Shown here piece by piece: positions 1 through 5,654 of a DNA stretch of 12,222 nucleotides. This DNA comes from JARDZI01 sp041639705 (GTDB taxonomy: Bacteria; Bacillota; Clostridia; Clostridiales; Caloramatoraceae). The position numbers and the translations under genes were made by a program. Numbering within the stretch: the stretch's first letter is position 1; the number at the start of each line of letters is the position of its first letter. The stretch lies in assembly GCA_041639705.1 (NCBI GenBank), contig JBEQBT010000084.1, positions 1 through 12,222 on the forward strand, in the 5' to 3' direction. A model generated the notes under the pieces. That model saw nothing but the letters and a program-made list of their open reading frames with translations. It did no database searches and had not been told where the DNA came from.

Positions 1-16
1 GACGCTCTTCCGATCT
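1..16. other. Illumina adapter remnant at contig edge
   Basis: The first 16 bases, GACGCTCTTCCGATCT, equal the 3' end of the Illumina TruSeq/universal read-1 adapter. Native coding sequence of the first gene begins at base 17. This is library sequence left on the contig end, not genomic DNA, and it means the first gene is cut by the assembly and not by biology. Confidence 0.93.
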
Positions 17-211
17 ATAGATTTGAACAAACCTCATTTTTATCCACTTCATGATGTAGTAGCTGCAATGGTCTACACAGCACAGGCATCAGATGTTGAA
101 ACAGTTATTATTAATGGAAAAATTATTATGGAAAATTACAGTATGAAAACAATAGATGTGGAAAAGGTATATGAAAACCTTGAGAAATCCATAGATAGAC
201 TTATTAAATAG
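17..211 (+). CDS. mtaD: Amidohydrolase, MTA/SAH deaminase type, C-terminal fragment
   Basis: This is the last 64 codons of a gene whose 5' part is missing at the contig edge. The frame is open from base 17 (I-D-L-N-K-P-H-F-Y-P-L-H-D), so the TTG at 23 is an internal leucine and not a start. The NKPHFYPLHD stretch followed by VAAMVYTAQ and DVETVIINGKIIMEN is typical of the end of the metal-dependent amidohydrolase family that deaminates S-adenosylhomocysteine, 5'-methylthioadenosine and related nucleosides to inosyl derivatives. The catalytic metal ligands (HxH, His, His, Asp) would lie upstream, outside the window, so activity cannot be judged. Full-length relatives have about 430 residues. 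An alternative is another member of the same amidohydrolase/guanine deaminase group. The family call is firm and the exact substrate is inferred. Confidence 0.75.
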   Translation: MDLNKPHFYPLHDVVAAMVYTAQASDVETVIINGKIIMENYSMKTIDVEKVYENLEKSIDRLIK

Positions 212-260
212 AACATAAAAATTGTGCTTGATAGCTTGCATTGCTTTGAAAGACTAGTCC

Positions 261-317
261 TGTCATCCTGAACGTAGTGAAGAATCTTTAAGATTCTTCA
301 TTACGTTCAGGATGACA
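261..317. repeat. Long perfect-type intergenic hairpin repeat
   Basis: Two 27-base arms (261-287 and 291-317) are reverse complements except at one position, which would be a G-U pair in RNA on the plus strand, around a 3-base spacer TTA. The arm starts TGTCATCCTGAACGTAGTGA, a sequence type that recurs between genes in many unrelated bacterial genomes. It sits between converging genes (amidohydrolase on plus, TPR protein on minus), where it could act as a bidirectional mRNA 3' end. There is no good T-run directly after either arm, so a classical intrinsic terminator is not supported. Confidence 0.85.
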
Positions 318-361
318 AGCATAATTTATGATTTTTTAGTGATTTTGAGAGAGCCCTATTA

Positions 362-976
362 TTACATCTGCCAATCTTTAACGTTACATACATTTCTTGA
401 AAGGAGCAGTTCTAAATTCTCAAATTCATTTTTATAATCAGAAATCTCAATAACATGAAGTTTATTAGCATAGAATTTAACTGGGTAATACCTTTGAGCA
501 TTCATTAAATTTTCCAATGCAGCTTTAAAGCTACCCCTATTATATTCAATGCTTGCTTTATATTTATAAGCATTGTGTAGATAACTGTTGCTTTCAAATT
601 TTTCATTTCCATATTTATTTATAACTTTCTCAAGTTCCTCCTCAAGTTCATATGTTTTCTCGAGTAACCCAAGAAGTTGAAGTCTGTTTTCCCATACACT
701 CCCTCTTAAAATATAGTTGAACCTTATATCTGTTGAAGAGGCTAGCTCAATAGCCATATTTATATACTCAATAGCTTTGTCCAAATCAACAATATAATTC
801 CAATAAATATCTCCTAAACTATAAAACGCTAAAACCTTATTTTCAATGGCAGTTTTATCTGAACTTATAATATTATTAAGAGATTCAATAATATAATCCT
901 GTCTATCATCCATAAGGTTTCTATATGAGAATTGAGCTAATTCATAGGCTGTAAATATATGTTCTTCATTAATCAT
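362..976 (-). CDS. TPR-like repeat protein of unknown role
   Basis: A 204-residue soluble, all-helical protein with no signal peptide. Helical pairs of tetratricopeptide character are visible, for example L-G-D-I-Y-W-N at about 54-60 followed by DKAIEYINMAIELA, and Y-K-A-S-I-E-Y-N-R-G-S-F-K-A-A-L-E-N-L near 140-160, which fits the TPR consensus. Such proteins usually serve as protein-interaction scaffolds; no partner can be named here. Start choice: a GTG at 985 is in frame, but the only Shine-Dalgarno (GGAGTGG, 988-982) overlaps that GTG and lies 5 bases before the ATG at 976, so ATG 976 is preferred. The gene is divergent from the PHP gene, and its promoter region carries a long inverted repeat. 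Function unknown. Confidence 0.72.
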   Translation of the reverse strand: MINEEHIFTAYELAQFSYRNLMDDRQDYIIESLNNIISSDKTAIENKVLAFYSLGDIYWNYIVDLDKAIEYINMAIELASSTDIRFNYILRGSVWENRLQLLGLLEKTYELEEELEKVINKYGNEKFESNSYLHNAYKYKASIEYNRGSFKAALENLMNAQRYYPVKFYANKLHVIEISDYKNEFENLELLLSRNVCNVKDWQM

Positions 977-1003
977 GTTATCCACTCCATTAATTATTAT
1001 GTA

Positions 1004-1060
1004 TTATGATATTGGTTATTACAAATATACTAAATTTATTTGAAATAATCAATATCATAA
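1004..1060. repeat. 17-bp inverted repeat spanning the TPR-gene promoter
   Basis: Arms 1004-1020 (TTATGATATTGGTTATT) and 1044-1060 are reverse complements with one mismatch, separated by 23 bp. The right arm covers the -35 box and the space between the arms covers the -10 box of the minus-strand promoter. Two facing copies of one 17-bp sequence around a promoter look like paired operator sites for a dimeric or looping regulator. The regulator is unknown. Confidence 0.6.
1024..1052 (-). promoter_or_regulatory. Promoter of the TPR-like gene
   Basis: On the minus strand, -35 TTGATT (1052-1047), a 17-base spacer and -10 TATATT (1029-1024) lie about 45 bases upstream of the ribosome binding site. 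Both boxes differ little from the vegetative sigma consensus. Confidence 0.6.
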
Positions 1061-1101
1061 AAACAGAAAACAAATGAGTAATCACATCTTTTCTATGTAT
1101 A

Positions 1102-1110
1102 TGATATAAT
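1102..1110 (+). promoter_or_regulatory. Extended -10 promoter of the PHP gene
   Basis: TGATATAAT matches the extended -10 form TGnTATAAT exactly (TATAAT at 1105-1110). No good -35 is visible 17 bases upstream, as is common with extended -10 promoters. Transcription would begin near 1117, leaving an mRNA leader of about 120 bases. Confidence 0.6.
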
Positions 1111-1124
1111 AATTATACAAACTC

Positions 1125-1150
1125 TTGATTTTAGGAACTTCTAAAATCAA
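1125..1150 (+). repeat. Perfect dyad in the PHP-gene leader
   Basis: TTGATTTTAG (1125-1134) and CTAAAATCAA (1141-1150) are perfect reverse complements around GAACTT. The dyad begins some 8 bases after the predicted transcription start. It may be an operator or a leader hairpin. No T-run follows, so it is not a standard terminator. Confidence 0.7.
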
Positions 1151-1235
1151 ATTTTCATTAGTGTAATAGGAGTTTAATATGCTTTATTTGTAATTAAAAT
1201 AGTAAAAGATATTATATAAACTTTGGAGGGAATTA

Positions 1236-2042
1236 ATGCAATATAAATATGATTATCACATTCATACTATCCACTCAGGGGATGGGAAAGGTACCATTTA
1301 TGAGGCGTGTGAAAGCGCAATAAAAAAAGGGCTAAAGGAGATAGCTATTACAGAACATTTTGAACCTACATCAATAGATAAAAGCTATAAATTCTACAAT
1401 CCTTTAATATGTAAAGATGAGGTCATTAATGCAAATGAAATATTCAAAGGAAAGCTTAAAATTAAAATGGGAGTTGAGCTTGGACAGCCTCATTTCTTCT
1501 TGGAAACCTCTAATTCAATATTAAAAGCAACATCCTTTGATTACATCATAGGTTCAGCACATAAGCTGCCTGGGGATACTGACGTTAGCCATGTGGATTA
1601 TAAGGCGATCTCTATTGAAGATGCATGTCAAATGTATATTAATCAAATTAAACAGCTGGTAACAACTGCTGATTTTGATTGCGTTGGACATTTGGATTTA
1701 ATTAAAAGATACAGTACAAAAACATATAATACAAGAATAACATTGATGGTGCAATATGAACTTTTAAAGGAAGTACTCAAGTTAATAATCTCAAAGGGCA
1801 AAGGAATTGAAATAAACACCTCTGGCTTAAGACAAGCCCCAAGGGAGACAATGCCTGGAGTAGATGTATTGAAGCTCTATCGTGAGCTAGGCGGTGAGAT
1901 ACTCACCATAGGCTCAGATGCTCACCGTGCAGTAGATGTGGCAGAAGGCATAGACACAGCCATTGAAAATGCCATACAAGCAGGCTTTAAATATTTAACA
2001 GTATTTAACGAAAGAAAACCAGAATGGGTGCCAGCCATATGA
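1236..2042 (+). CDS. PHP-domain phosphoesterase, histidinol-phosphatase-like
   Basis: A 268-residue cytoplasmic enzyme filling a single PHP domain, close to the usual length of the HisJ/HisK-type histidinol-phosphatase group (dephosphorylation of L-histidinol phosphate in histidine synthesis). Metal-ligand motifs visible in order: H8-x-H10 with H13 and D16 in HIHTIHSGDG, E40-H41 (ITEHFEP), E81 (GVELGQP), H109 (GSAHKLPGD), H152 (VGHLDLIKRY), and D228/H230 in the terminal SDAH. These nine residues make the trinuclear metal site of the family, so the protein is probably active. Start: ATG 1236 with GGAGGG at 1225-1230, 5 bases away. No other his genes are next to it, so the true phosphate ester substrate is uncertain; it may be a general PHP phosphatase. 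Confidence 0.85.
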   Translation: MQYKYDYHIHTIHSGDGKGTIYEACESAIKKGLKEIAITEHFEPTSIDKSYKFYNPLICKDEVINANEIFKGKLKIKMGVELGQPHFFLETSNSILKATSFDYIIGSAHKLPGDTDVSHVDYKAISIEDACQMYINQIKQLVTTADFDCVGHLDLIKRYSTKTYNTRITLMVQYELLKEVLKLIISKGKGIEINTSGLRQAPRETMPGVDVLKLYRELGGEILTIGSDAHRAVDVAEGIDTAIENAIQAGFKYLTVFNERKPEWVPAI

Positions 2043-2221
2043 GATTATGGGATTTCATAAACAATAGGTAGCGTCTGCTGTTCCTACAGCAGACAGGGTA
2101 TCTGCGGGATGGTAGAATTCTGTTCATGATGAATTTCTAACATTACCGATTATGCCTTGGTTCGCTAAGGACTGGGTACGTTACAATTCTACCAAATTAT
2201 TCAAGCACCTAAGGGTGCCAG
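2043..2221. other. Structured spacer between convergent genes
   Basis: No gene is seen. On the plus strand there is a perfect 9-bp hairpin (2073-2081 with 2086-2094, loop TCCT). A 10-bp long-range stem follows, TGGTAGAATT (2110-2119) with AATTCTACCA (2185-2194), and encloses CCTTGG-TTCG-CTAAGG (2155-2170), a 6-bp stem with a TTCG loop. A last small stem, GCACC-TAAG-GGTGC (2205-2218), read on the minus strand could help end the diguanylate cyclase transcript. The density of nested stems suggests a structured RNA or a decayed mobile-element end. I do not recognise it. Confidence 0.5.
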
Positions 2222-3421
2222 TTATTTACTTACACAATTTCTTCCCTTGTCTTTTGCTCTATAAAGTGCGGCATCAGCAGCTTTTAAAACATCATAGGGA
2301 GCAGGATGTTTTTCATTTCTTTCTGCAACCCCACAGCTTACGGTTATTGATACTTTCTTAGTTCTTTGGCTTGTTAAATTATTTGCACTTCCTTTAATTA
2401 ATGGAATACGTGACTTGGCAATGTCTTCTCTTAATTTTTCAATGTAGGAAATAACCACAGAGATATTTTTTCCTGGAAATATTACTGTGAATTCCTCCCC
2501 TCCATATCTAAAGGATTTGCCACCACCAGGTATTTGTTTCAGACATTTTCCAATGAACCTTAGAACCTCATCTCCTGAATCATGTCCATAACTATCGTTA
2601 AATCTTTTAAAAAAATCTATATCGATCATTACTATGCAATATTTTCCACCAAGCCTCATCATTTTATCCTTTAACGCTCTTCTAGATGGAAGCCCAGTCA
2701 ACTCATCAATATATGCTAAAAAGTATGTTTCATGAAGAGCACATATTAATAATATTATTCCTGCTGATGCGAAATAAACAGGGATAGATATATTTGCATT
2801 TCTAGAAAATAATCCTATGAAAACTGCAATCAACACTCCAAATAAAAGTCTATCCTTAGATAAACCCAATATAATTATTCTCGCTATAAAGAAAATAAAA
2901 GCAAAACAAAATATCAAAAAAATACTGAGGGGAATTGGTGCAAGGTTCAATATATGTAAAGGTACAGAGCTAATAAACACAATTAACCTAGTACGATTGG
3001 ATATAATTACCCAACCTATAAAGAGGTACTCAAACAATATAGCAATAATACGAAGTTTTCCACTTGATGTGAGTATACCCTTATCACTAGAAAGAGCAAT
3101 GGCTGTAATATTAATTGGCAGTATAATGTTTATTATTGATCTTACAGCAGTAATATTAAAGTTTACAACACCATCAGTGACTTTAAAAACAATTAAAAAA
3201 ATCTGACTAATAAAAACAACTGAAGCTATAAAAAACACTCTGCTGCGGTTGAATATAAAAGAAAGCACTATAACAACAACCAATAGTACATACGACAAAT
3301 ACAATATTAAATTTTGGGTAGAGCTCAGCAGAGTATCTATCTTTAAAAAAAGTATAGATGCTCCAACTATGATACTTATAGGTAAAGATAATGGTAATAG
3401 CCTTCTTAATATTAACTTCAA
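2222..3421 (-). CDS. Membrane diguanylate cyclase (GGDEF domain)
   Basis: A 399-residue protein with an N-terminal membrane part (roughly residues 7-230, about eight hydrophobic segments) and a C-terminal GGDEF domain (about 235-397) that would make cyclic di-GMP from two GTP. Signature sites: DELTGLPSRR (239-248), the metal/GTP segment DIDFFKRFND (267-276) and YGHDSGDEVL, the active-site loop RYGGEEF (305-311), SITVSCGVA (358-366) and the family ending AADAALYRAKDKGRN (381-395). The inhibitory RxxD site is absent: the matching positions before GGEEF read P-G-G-G-K, so product feedback inhibition is not expected. The start is TTG 3421, with AAAGGAG 7 bases upstream. The membrane part resembles no named sensor domain that I can identify; the signal is unknown. 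Confidence 0.9.
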   Translation of the reverse strand: MKLILRRLLPLSLPISIIVGASILFLKIDTLLSSTQNLILYLSYVLLVVVIVLSFIFNRSRVFFIASVVFISQIFLIVFKVTDGVVNFNITAVRSIINIILPINITAIALSSDKGILTSSGKLRIIAILFEYLFIGWVIISNRTRLIVFISSVPLHILNLAPIPLSIFLIFCFAFIFFIARIIILGLSKDRLLFGVLIAVFIGLFSRNANISIPVYFASAGIILLICALHETYFLAYIDELTGLPSRRALKDKMMRLGGKYCIVMIDIDFFKRFNDSYGHDSGDEVLRFIGKCLKQIPGGGKSFRYGGEEFTVIFPGKNISVVISYIEKLREDIAKSRIPLIKGSANNLTSQRTKKVSITVSCGVAERNEKHPAPYDVLKAADAALYRAKDKGRNCVSK

Positions 3422-3459
3422 TTGTATACTCCTTTAAGTACAGAATTCGTAAGTCATCT

Positions 3460-3490
3460 ATTATATACAATATACTACATAATTTCTCAA
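3460..3490 (-). promoter_or_regulatory. Possible promoter of the diguanylate cyclase gene
   Basis: Minus-strand TTGAGA (3490-3485) and a perfect TATAAT (3465-3460) are separated by 19 bases, slightly longer than the ideal. The -10 lies about 25 bases before the ribosome binding site. Confidence 0.4.
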
Positions 3491-3523
3491 AATCCTCCAG
3501 AAATAGAGTAAATATTATTTATA

Positions 3524-3839
3524 GTGCGCCAAGAAAGCTTGGCATCTACTTGTAGGGTGAAAGTCCCTATTGAGAAAGGTCTATAGTCAACCACTCATAT
3601 CAAGTGTTGCGTTGAAGCCGGTAACAGCAATACGAAGCGTACACAGAGAACTATATAGGCCACAGGGAGAACCGTTTCTCCTGAAGAACATTCAGCCTCA
3701 TTAAATCAATAGTACAGATGGCGACGTTGTTATAAAAACGGAAGTCTACACAGAAGAATCACTAATGGTGAGATTCTCGAGGGTCTGTTGGGGTCAAAGA
3801 ACGTGGCATGTATAGAGAGAGATGCTAGGAACTTGGGAG
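3524..3839 (+). mobile_element. Group II intron, 5' fragment (domain I region)
   Basis: The segment opens with GTGCGCC, the conserved 5' end of bacterial group II introns (GUGYG). It continues with the stem-loop GTAGGGTGAAAGTCCCTA, then CTGTTGGGGTCAAAGAACG, GTGGCATGT and GATGCTAGGAACTTGGGAG, which are typical of domain I and the stretch just before the intron-encoded protein. After ACTTGGGAG (to 3839) the homology stops abruptly and REP-like repeats begin. No reverse transcriptase gene, no domain V (the GAGCCGTATG-type sequence) and no 3' end are seen anywhere in the window. It is therefore a truncated remnant, probably broken when the RAYT-associated sequence arrived. Recognition rests on memory of family sequences, not on a search. 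Confidence 0.72.
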
Positions 3840-3847
3840 TAAAAGGT

Positions 3848-3909
3848 AAAAGGTGACAGTTAACATTCGTTAGTTTATAAAAGGTGACAGTTAACATTCG
3901 TTAGTTTAT
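3848..3909 (+). repeat. Two perfect tandem 31-bp REP-like repeats
   Basis: Copies 3848-3878 and 3879-3909 are identical and contain GTGACAGTTAACATTCGTTA. Each carries a small dyad, TTAAC-ATTC-GTTAG, that can fold with wobble pairs. They lie head-to-tail just upstream of the transposase gene, as REP sequences lie by RAYT genes. Confidence 0.9.
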
Positions 3910-3965
3910 GCCAAAAGGCTGTATAATCAACTCAACTTTCAAAAAGCAAAAGTAAAAAGTAAATA

Positions 3966-3995
3966 AAAAGTGACAGTTAACATACGTAGGTTTAT
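3966..3995 (+). repeat. Third, diverged REP-like copy
   Basis: AAAAGTGACAGTTAACATAC followed by GTAGGTTTAT is a diverged copy of the 31-bp unit. The sequence after it, TATAATAACCTCAACTTTCG (4018-4037), also repeats what follows the second copy (TATAATCAACTCAACTTTC), so the duplicated unit is longer than 31 bp, roughly 80-100 bp. Confidence 0.8.
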
Positions 3996-4075
3996 ACAAA
4001 AGGATTGAAAAGATTGTATAATAACCTCAACTTTCGTCAATAATCATATAAATAATATTTAGAGGTGATTATGCA

Positions 4076-4990
4076 GTGCCCAGATTAGCAAGAGAAAAAA
4101 CAAAAGATTCAATATTTCATGTTATGGTTAGGAGCATCAAAGAGGTTCCCCTGTTTAGGGAGGATAAAGACAAGGAACAGTATATGAATTTAGTAAAAGG
4201 CTATCAAAAAATCTATGGTTTTAAGGTATATGCTTACTGCCTTATGAGCAATCACGGTCATTTCATTATAGACATAAATGGTGCAGACATATCTAAGGTT
4301 ATGCATGATATAAATTTCAAATATGCTTGCATATTTAACAGGAAATACGGAAGATACGGGCACCTTTTTCAAGACAGATTCAAAAGCATAATTGTGGATT
4401 CAGAGGAGTATCTCATAATTCTTTCTGCATATATCCACAACAATCCATTAGATATGAAAAGATACAAGGAATGTCCTGAAAGGTATAAGTTTTCAAGCCT
4501 TGGAGTATATCTTGGACTCAGAAATGACAAATATGAAATACTTGATGAAGATTTTATAATGCAGTTATTTGGAAATGATGTTGTTGCAGCAAGGAATAAT
4601 TACTATAGGTATGTATTTGCATGCAATGATAAAAAATTTAAGGAAGATGTTGAGTTTATAGATGAAAAAACCTGTTATAAAAGTGAAAGACATATACTAG
4701 TTAGGGATTTCAATCCAGATGATATATTTGATTTTATCGCTAAAAGAACTGGGGTAGAAAAGTACAGATTTCAATGGAAACATCGCAAAGATGCTGTTAA
4801 TTCCCGTGCCCTTGTAGCAATGCTAATGCGAAGTCTTTGTAATTATAGATGTGCTGACATATGCAGATTGTTAGGGAACATTACCCAATCCAGGGTATCA
4901 AAGCTTTGCAGTATAGGATATAAATTAATGGATGAGGATGAAAGGTACCGAAATATACTAAATGAATTTATAATGCAGTATGCTGCATAA
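4076..4990 (+). CDS. REP-associated tyrosine transposase (RAYT) with DnaA-like C-terminus
   Basis: A 304-residue single-strand DNA transposase/endonuclease of the IS200-like Y1 HUH superfamily, RAYT branch. The N-terminus MPRLAREKTKDSIFHVMVRS is the family opening. The metal-binding HUH motif is H60-G-H62 in SNHGHFII, GHLFQDRFKS follows at 95-104, and the catalytic tyrosine is Y119 in AYIHNNPL. The C-terminal third (about 214-290) looks like the DnaA domain IV helix-turn-helix (SRALVAMLMRSL...DICRLLG...SRVSKL), found in a known subset of RAYTs. Start GTG 4076: an upstream ATG at 4071 hits a stop after five codons, and AGAGGTG lies 8 bases before the GTG. It is intact. Repeats in direct orientation lie upstream and inverted copies downstream, so it is probably a chromosomally settled REP-processing enzyme and not a self-mobile IS. 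Confidence 0.88.
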   Translation: MPRLAREKTKDSIFHVMVRSIKEVPLFREDKDKEQYMNLVKGYQKIYGFKVYAYCLMSNHGHFIIDINGADISKVMHDINFKYACIFNRKYGRYGHLFQDRFKSIIVDSEEYLIILSAYIHNNPLDMKRYKECPERYKFSSLGVYLGLRNDKYEILDEDFIMQLFGNDVVAARNNYYRYVFACNDKKFKEDVEFIDEKTCYKSERHILVRDFNPDDIFDFIAKRTGVEKYRFQWKHRKDAVNSRALVAMLMRSLCNYRCADICRLLGNITQSRVSKLCSIGYKLMDEDERYRNILNEFIMQYAA

Positions 4991-5002
4991 AATAGGATCA
5001 TA

Positions 5003-5038
5003 AAATTTAAAAGGTTAACAAAGTAACTTTTTAAATTT
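5003..5038. repeat. 15-bp AT-rich hairpin after the RAYT gene
   Basis: AAATTTAAAAGGTTA (5003-5017) pairs with TAACTTTTTAAATTT (5024-5038), all 15 positions including one G-U on the plus strand, around the loop ACAAAG. It stands 12 bases after the RAYT stop and may be the first part of a double terminator or an end structure of the element. Confidence 0.8.
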
Positions 5039-5068
5039 GGTGTGAAAAGGGACAAGCACCTTTTTTTT
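5039..5068 (+). terminator. Intrinsic terminator of the RAYT gene
   Basis: GGTG (5039-5042) can pair with CACC (5057-5060), or AAAAGG (5045-5050) with CCTTTT, directly before eight T residues (5061-5068). The embedded GGGACAAGCACC resembles the GGGACAGGCACC-type sequences often seen near such transposases. Confidence 0.65.
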
Positions 5069-5180
5069 ATGTAAAAAAATCAATTTATAAATCAATTTTA
5101 TAAGAGTTTAATAAAGATTTTAGGTTTCCTATATTTTTTTGAAACTTTTATAATCAAAGGCGAAGGTAATTAGAGAAAGA

Positions 5181-5200
5181 CAACAAAAGTTAACTGCCCC
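5181..5200 (-). repeat. Inverted REP-like copy downstream of RAYT
   Basis: CAACAAAAGTTAACTGCCCC matches 18 of 20 bases of the copy at 5510-5529. Read on the minus strand it resembles the core of the upstream repeats (G-CAGTTAAC). It therefore faces the upstream copies across the transposase gene. Confidence 0.6.
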
Positions 5201-5223
5201 AATAGTACAATAGTACAATAGTA
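5201..5223 (+). repeat. Short tandem repeat AATAGTAC
   Basis: AATAGTAC occurs at 5201-5208 and 5209-5216, followed by AATAGTA at 5217-5223, nearly three units. It sits directly after the inverted REP-like copy and probably reflects slippage. Confidence 0.85.
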
Positions 5224-5236
5224 ATAGTTATTATTG

Positions 5237-5458
5237 TCATTTTATATATAAAAAGGAGATACCATCATTATCAAAATGGAATCTCCCTTTATGTTTTTCT
5301 TTTCTATCATATGAGCCATTACCTTTTTTAGGCATTTCGACTCTAGTTGGTGGTGGAGTCTCACGCCTAGTGGCTGTAACATAAAACATTGTGTCAAACT
5401 TAAGTGTGATTTTACCATCATTATTCTTTACAGTAACATGTCTGTTTTTCTTTCCCAT
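5237..5458 (-). CDS. ArfA/BrfA-like alternative ribosome-rescue factor
   Basis: A small basic protein of 73 residues. Residues 44-56 read KKGNGSYDRKEKH, very close to the KKGKGSYMRKGKH stretch of E. coli ArfA, which sits in the mRNA channel of stalled ribosomes and recruits a release factor. The gram-positive counterpart BrfA is of similar size. The family call is inferred from this motif and from gene architecture: the last 18 codons contain an intrinsic terminator hairpin, and the only stop codon (TGA, 5239-5237) comes after its U-tract, so terminated mRNA has no stop. ArfA genes show the same arrangement, so that the protein is normally tagged by tmRNA and degraded. Start ATG 5458 is chosen because homology-like sequence begins there. 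It lacks a near Shine-Dalgarno, and the nearest AGGAG is on the far side of a repeat-like insert. It could be non-functional for that reason. Confidence 0.66.
   Translation of the reverse strand: MGKKNRHVTVKNNDGKITLKFDTMFYVTATRRETPPPTRVEMPKKGNGSYDRKEKHKGRFHFDNDGISFLYIK
5250..5290 (-). terminator. Intrinsic terminator inside the ArfA-like coding sequence
   Basis: On the minus strand AAAGGGAGATTCCAT (5290-5276) pairs with ATGGTATCTCCTTTT (5265-5251): 14 of 15 positions including one G-U, one T-T mismatch, and a 10-base loop. Five Ts follow (5254-5250). The stop codon of the gene is 11 bases further on, so RNA ending here is non-stop. Confidence 0.8.
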
Positions 5459-5466
5459 AATACAAA

Positions 5467-5530
5467 GGGGGGACAGATACTTGGGATATATTGTGTTTTT
5501 AGAGTAAGCCAACAAACATTAACTGCCCCC
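5467..5530. repeat. 64-bp REP/MITE-like segment ahead of the ArfA-like gene
   Basis: The segment runs from GGGGGGACAG (5467-5476) to CTGCCCCC (5523-5530), near-perfect inverted ends. Its right end contains CAACAAACATTAACTGCCCC (5510-5529), the second inverted REP-like copy. It lies between a good AGGAG (minus strand, 5537-5533) and the ATG at 5458, suggesting that it was inserted into the leader of the small gene. Confidence 0.5.
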
Positions 5531-5627
5531 ATTCTCCTGCAAGTTTTCTAAGTAGAGAATTGCATTGATAAATACTATGAAACGGTAGTTGTCCATCGTT
5601 TTATTATTTTATAAGTTAAAGGTAATA

Positions 5628-5654
5628 TTGAAAACATACCAGTCCTGGTATAAA
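5628..5654 (+). promoter_or_regulatory. Promoter with embedded dyad for the acetyltransferase gene
   Basis: TTGAAA (5628-5633) and an extended -10, TGGTATAAA (5646-5654), are 15 bases apart. Between and into the -10 lies a perfect dyad, ATACCAG-TC-CTGGTAT (5636-5651). The position suits a repressor operator or a MerR-type activator site on a short-spaced promoter, but no such regulator is encoded here. Confidence 0.5.

Noticed and set aside
2105..2200. tRNA-like gene suggested by GGTTCG and flanking stems
   Set aside because: No acceptor stem, anticodon arm or D-arm arrangement could be fitted. TTCG is the loop of a simple hairpin.
2817..3206. 129-codon open frame on the plus strand
   Set aside because: Antisense to the membrane part of the diguanylate cyclase. 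No ribosome binding site and low-complexity composition.
3848..3995. CRISPR array
   Set aside because: Copies of 31 bp are directly adjacent without spacers, the third copy is diverged, and no cas gene is near. A REP/RAYT relation fits better.
3524..5068. One complete group II intron including its protein gene
   Set aside because: The gene at 4076 is a HUH-tyrosine transposase, not a reverse transcriptase, and no domain V or intron 3' end was found.
5459..5515. N-terminal extension of the ArfA-like protein from TTG 5515
   Set aside because: No ribosome binding site, and the extension is encoded by a repeat-like segment. The homology-like part begins at ATG 5458.
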